A model generated the notes under the pieces. That model was not told where the DNA came from. It saw nothing but the letters and a program-made list of their open reading frames with translations, and searched no databases. 64,000 nucleotides of DNA from Chloroflexota bacterium (GTDB taxonomy: Bacteria > Chloroflexota > UBA11872): the NCBI GenBank assembly GCA_022824495.1, contig JAJDZU010000024.1:62001-126000 (forward strand), read 5' to 3'. A program made the translations under genes and the position numbers. Positions 61,417 through 64,000 of the stretch are shown here, one piece after another. Every line of letters begins with the position of its first letter. The first letter of the stretch is position 1.

Positions 61417-61609
61417 CGTTTGCTACCTCCGTTGACTTGCCGCCAACATGCTCAGCGCGTTCGAGTCGAAATACCCCGCAACTCAAGCAGTCGGAACTGG
61501 CCTTCCGTGCGGTATCTTTCGTCGTTGCATCCACAATATCCTCCATTGCGGGATCTTTGCACAACGCCCCGCACCACCTACCTGCTCGCTCCTCGTCTTT
61601 TCTCATTAC
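61417..61609. other. Intergenic region with repeated 16-mer
   Basis: Upstream of the nuclease operon. It contains CTTTGCACAACGCCCC (61555-61570), shared with 57264-57279, and a pyrimidine-rich tract. The operon promoter should be here, but no clear hexamers were found. Confidence 0.4.
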
Positions 61610-61831
61610 TCACTTCTCTCCCCTAACTTCTTCCCCTTGGGGTGAGGGGTCTTCCGGTCGAAACGCTTCCCAACTCCCCAACCCGCGACGGCCCCCATCA
61701 TGCGCCTGCGCCCGGCGAAGCCCATGCAGCGGCATTTCGGCCAGCAGCACCCGCTTCATGTCGTCCACGCGCCGTCGGCGCTCCGGCGTGAAGTCCTTTA
61801 TCAGTTCGCTAAACGGATGGCGTCCACTCAC
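61610..61831 (-). pseudogene. Truncated HigA-like antitoxin
   Basis: From GTG 61831 the first about 43 codons (HPFSELIKDFTPERRRRVDDMKRVLLAEMPLHGLRRA) match the N-terminus of XRE-type HigA antitoxins; then the frame continues in unrelated low-complexity sequence and the HTH is missing. Its start overlaps the stop of the HigB-like relic. Confidence 0.7.
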
Positions 61832-61981
61832 TCGATCAATCGCTCCCTTCGCAGTTCCTCCAAATGCTCGTCGTAGAGGCCATCCGCCAGCGGCACAAAC
61901 GCCTCTTAAAACCCGTCATTCCCCGTCTTGTCGCCGCCACCAATCCCCAAACTCGTCCGTGCACTCAGCCTCCCAGGGCAT
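61828..61981 (-). pseudogene. HigB-like toxin relic with internal deletion
   Basis: An N-terminal piece (ATG 61981, MPWEAECTDEFGDWW, then a stop at about 61916) and a C-terminal piece (AFVPLADGLYDEHLEELRRERLIE, 61828-61905) match the two ends of HigB/RelE-type toxins of about 115 residues. The central part is deleted. Together with the antitoxin fragment it is a dead toxin-antitoxin locus. Confidence 0.75.
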
Positions 61982-62164
61982 GGGCGCATGATATTCCTCG
62001 TAAGGAATCATTTCGGGTGCGAGGGACGCGCCGGCGGCAGCGGTCCTGACAAAACTCGACCGGCCCCGTTCGTGGTGAGCCGGGGCGCCGTCCCCGGCGG
62101 CCCGACCGATTGCCGAAGGGCCGCCTTCGGCCGCGACCGCACCCAAGCCCTTATCCTTGCCTGC

Positions 62165-62560
62165 ATGAACGTCCCCGCACCCGGCGACTCCGAACCCAGT
62201 GGCGATCGAGGACCGCTGCGCGTCGTCGAAGACCCCCTCAACCGCGAAACCATCGATGCCATCACCCAGCTCATCGTCGAGCGCTTCCAGCCCGAGCAAA
62301 TCATCCTCTTCGGCAGCGTCGCCCGCGGCGAAGAGGACGACAATAGCGACCTGGACCTGATGGTCGTCCTCCGCCCCGGCGTCGACCCGCCCCACCGCGG
62401 CAACCCCATCCGTCGCGCCATCGCCGAACGCTTCGTCCTCCCGGTCGACCTCCTGATTCGGTCCTACGAGACGTTCGCCGCCTACCGCCCCAATCCCAAC
62501 TCCACGCTCAGCCGCATGCTGGAACACTCCGTGGTGCTCTATGACCGCCAGGCCGCCTGA
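62165..62560 (+). CDS. mntA: MNT-type nucleotidyltransferase (antitoxin)
   Basis: ATG 62165 gives 131 residues with the minimal nucleotidyltransferase motif GSVARGEEDDNSDLDL (Gly50-Ser51 and Asp62, Asp64), followed by VVLRPG. MntA-type proteins adenylylate the tyrosine of a partner HEPN toxin. The gene overlaps the HEPN gene by 20 bp. The first about 25 residues are not conserved. Confidence 0.85.
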   Translation: MNVPAPGDSEPSGDRGPLRVVEDPLNRETIDAITQLIVERFQPEQIILFGSVARGEEDDNSDLDLMVVLRPGVDPPHRGNPIRRAIAERFVLPVDLLIRSYETFAAYRPNPNSTLSRMLEHSVVLYDRQAA

Positions 62561-62924
62561 GCAGGTCTGGTTCGCCAAAGCCGACGACGACCTGGAACTA
62601 GCCCGTCGCGCCCTCGGCCCGGGCCGCCCGCTGCCGGCCATGGCCTGCTACCACGCCCAGCAATGCGCCGAAAAGTACCTGAAGGGCTACCTGGTCGCTC
62701 ACGACGTGCCGTTCCGCCTTGTGCACGATCTGGACTACCTCATCCAGCTGTGCGCGCCCCTCAACCCGGCCTTTGAGAGCCTCACCCCGGCCGCCGAAAT
62801 CCTGAACGCCTACATTGCGACCGGCCGTTACCCATCCGAAGACGCTGAAGAGGTCGACCTCCAGGCGGCCCAGGAAGCCATCCGCCAAGCCCAACAGATC
62901 GCCGACTTCGTCCTCCAGACCTAG
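62541..62924 (+). CDS. hepT: HEPN-domain protein (toxin)
   Basis: The 127-residue protein has the HEPN helical pattern: WFAKADDDLELARRAL, CYHAQQCAEKYLKGYLVAHD, and RLVHDLDYLIQL. The catalytic Arg-His pair is Arg59 and His62, closer than the textbook Rx4-6H. It overlaps the nucleotidyltransferase gene, the standard HEPN-MNT toxin-antitoxin layout, in which the HEPN protein is an RNase. Confidence 0.85.
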   Translation: MTARPPEQVWFAKADDDLELARRALGPGRPLPAMACYHAQQCAEKYLKGYLVAHDVPFRLVHDLDYLIQLCAPLNPAFESLTPAAEILNAYIATGRYPSEDAEEVDLQAAQEAIRQAQQIADFVLQT

Positions 62925-63283
62925 CCCTCCGCCACATTCCCAGCCCAGGCTCGCCGACTACCGACGAGTCGGCGCCCGTGGCCTGAGAATCCCTTGACGG
63001 CTACCACAGATGCTCCGAACGCAGCGAGAACGCTCTTCCTCTCGCGGACGACCTTTCCGGGAAGGCGCGCGTCGGCCGCAACTGGACACCGCCCCCGCCA
63101 AAGTGGACACATTCGGCCGAAAAGGCGAGGGAGGGTTCCCCCTTTCATCCCCCACTCGCACCCCGGAAACCCGCCACGGTTCGCACACCGGGTCAATTGG
63201 CCGCGGAGAGCGCAGGCGCGCTCACGCCAACCCCTGCACCGTTACCATGACTCTTGACGAGACTCCCTGAATCCCTCAGCCCC
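62925..63283. other. Intergenic region, nothing functional recognised
   Basis: About 360 bp between the HEPN gene and the nitroreductase. It contains CTGGACACCGCC...AAAGTGGACAC around 63080-63112, resembling short palindromic remnants near 57327. No gene or hairpin terminator was evident. Confidence 0.4.
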
Positions 63284-64000
63284 ATGCTCGACACCCTCAT
63301 GTCCGTCGACGAGGCGATCTTCACGCGCCGGACCTGCCGCAAGTTTCGGAAGGACCCGGTGTCGCCGGAGACCCTCACCAAGATCATCGACGCCGCGCGC
63401 TACGCGCCCAGCTCCTGCAACCTGCAGCTCTGGGACTTCGTGCTCGTCAACGACCCCGAGACCAAGGCCGAAGTCGCCGAAGAAACCCGCTACGTCCACC
63501 TGGCCCCGGTCTCGCTCTTCGTCTCCTACGGCAACAACTACACCCGCGAGAACTACGCCTGGGTCCAGAGCGCCGCCGCCGCCATCCAGAACATGATGCT
63601 CATGGCCCACAGCCTGGGCGTGGCCAGCTGCTGGGTCGACACCCTGGGCGATGTGGACCGCATTCGCCGCATTCTGGGGCTCCCGGCCGAGCGCGAAATC
63701 CTGGCCCTGGTCCTCTTCGGCTACCCCGAACTCATCCCCAAGGCCCCCCGCCGCCGCGCCATCGACATCCTGCTGCACTACGACAAGTACAAGGGCCGTC
63801 TCAACTGGCCCAGCAGCGACGACCCCGAGGAATGGACACTGGAACAAATCCGCGACTTCCAGATGGCCAAGATCCGCAACGGCGCCCGCTACAACAAACC
63901 CGTGCCCTCCGAACGCGACGCCGTCCTGGAAGCGCTCGAAGACTTCGTCGACGTGCAGGAAGGCCGCTGGCTGGACGTCCTGCCGCTCACCGGCCTCTAC
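63284..64000 (+). CDS. Nitroreductase-family protein, 5' part
   Basis: The frame runs from ATG 63284 to the window edge (239 codons, no stop). The nitroreductase fold is clear: IFTRRTCRKFRKDPVSPETLTKIIDAARYAPSSCN (FMN-binding Arg-Arg), FVSYGNNYTRENYAWVQSAAAAIQNMMLMAHSLGVASCWVD and LALVLFGYPELIPKAPRRR. The protein is longer than a simple nitroreductase (about 190 residues): a helical extension continues past residue 190, so it may be a fusion. A second ATG at 63299 is possible. Confidence 0.85.
   Translation, partial: MLDTLMSVDEAIFTRRTCRKFRKDPVSPETLTKIIDAARYAPSSCNLQLWDFVLVNDPETKAEVAEETRYVHLAPVSLFVSYGNNYTRENYAWVQSAAAAIQNMMLMAHSLGVASCWVDTLGDVDRIRRILGLPAEREILALVLFGYPELIPKAPRRRAIDILLHYDKYKGRLNWPSSDDPEEWTLEQIRDFQMAKIRNGARYNKPVPSERDAVLEALEDFVDVQEGRWLDVLPLTGLY

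Overview
The window is a 64 kb, strongly GC-rich bacterial chromosome segment that contains a replication origin. Proline/threonine-rich lipoprotein linkers, secreted proteins with FGFP/YFQ-type repeats, a PspC/toast-rack membrane-stress operon and many Gfo/Idh/MocA dehydrogenases with TIM-barrel sugar isomerases suggest a Chloroflexota-like organism. That assignment is an inference from gene content. No rRNA, tRNA, CRISPR array or intact insertion sequence was recognised.

Layout. 1-3 kb: end of an oligoendopeptidase F gene, then a LarA-like protein, a HAD hydrolase and a small membrane methyltransferase, apparently one operon. 3.2-4.3 kb: a toxin-antitoxin pair (PIN-like DUF5615 with MerR-DUF433). 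4.5-14.2 kb: YbdK-type ligase, mannonate dehydratase-like protein, UvrD-like helicase with a RelE-like N-terminus, a Gfo/Idh/MocA dehydrogenase, OsmC, a double-HTH regulator and a secreted propeller protein. 14.3-17.8 kb: origin region, with dnaA, a DnaA-box array, parB, a rhomboid protease and a small membrane protein all reading on the minus strand. 18.3-27.4 kb: cell envelope genes (a secreted protein that looks like a dead metallopeptidase, a VTT-domain protein, class A PBP, FAD oxidoreductase, LysM/SH3 protein). 27.4-42.3 kb: catabolic and housekeeping genes plus the PspC/toast-rack operon. 42.3-49.9 kb: a low-GC TPR lipoprotein bracketed by a duplicated isochorismatase-like fragment, then SbcD/SbcC. 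49.9-63 kb: an accessory zone with several toxin-antitoxin modules or relics, an AAC(3)-like acetyltransferase, an ArsR/VOC pair with two perfect inverted repeats, and a three-gene nuclease operon (PD-(D/E)XK plus two endonuclease/exonuclease/phosphatase-fold proteins). The window ends inside a nitroreductase gene.

Two points stand out. First, the three-nuclease operon at 58.7-61.4 kb sits among toxin-antitoxin genes and is the best candidate for an undescribed defence or nucleic-acid-processing system. Second, at least five genes (CTG at 14148, 26074, 37340, 50214 and 51660) appear to start at CTG: their conserved N-termini extend upstream of any ATG, GTG or TTG. In the PIN toxin this CTG overlaps the antitoxin stop codon as CTGA.
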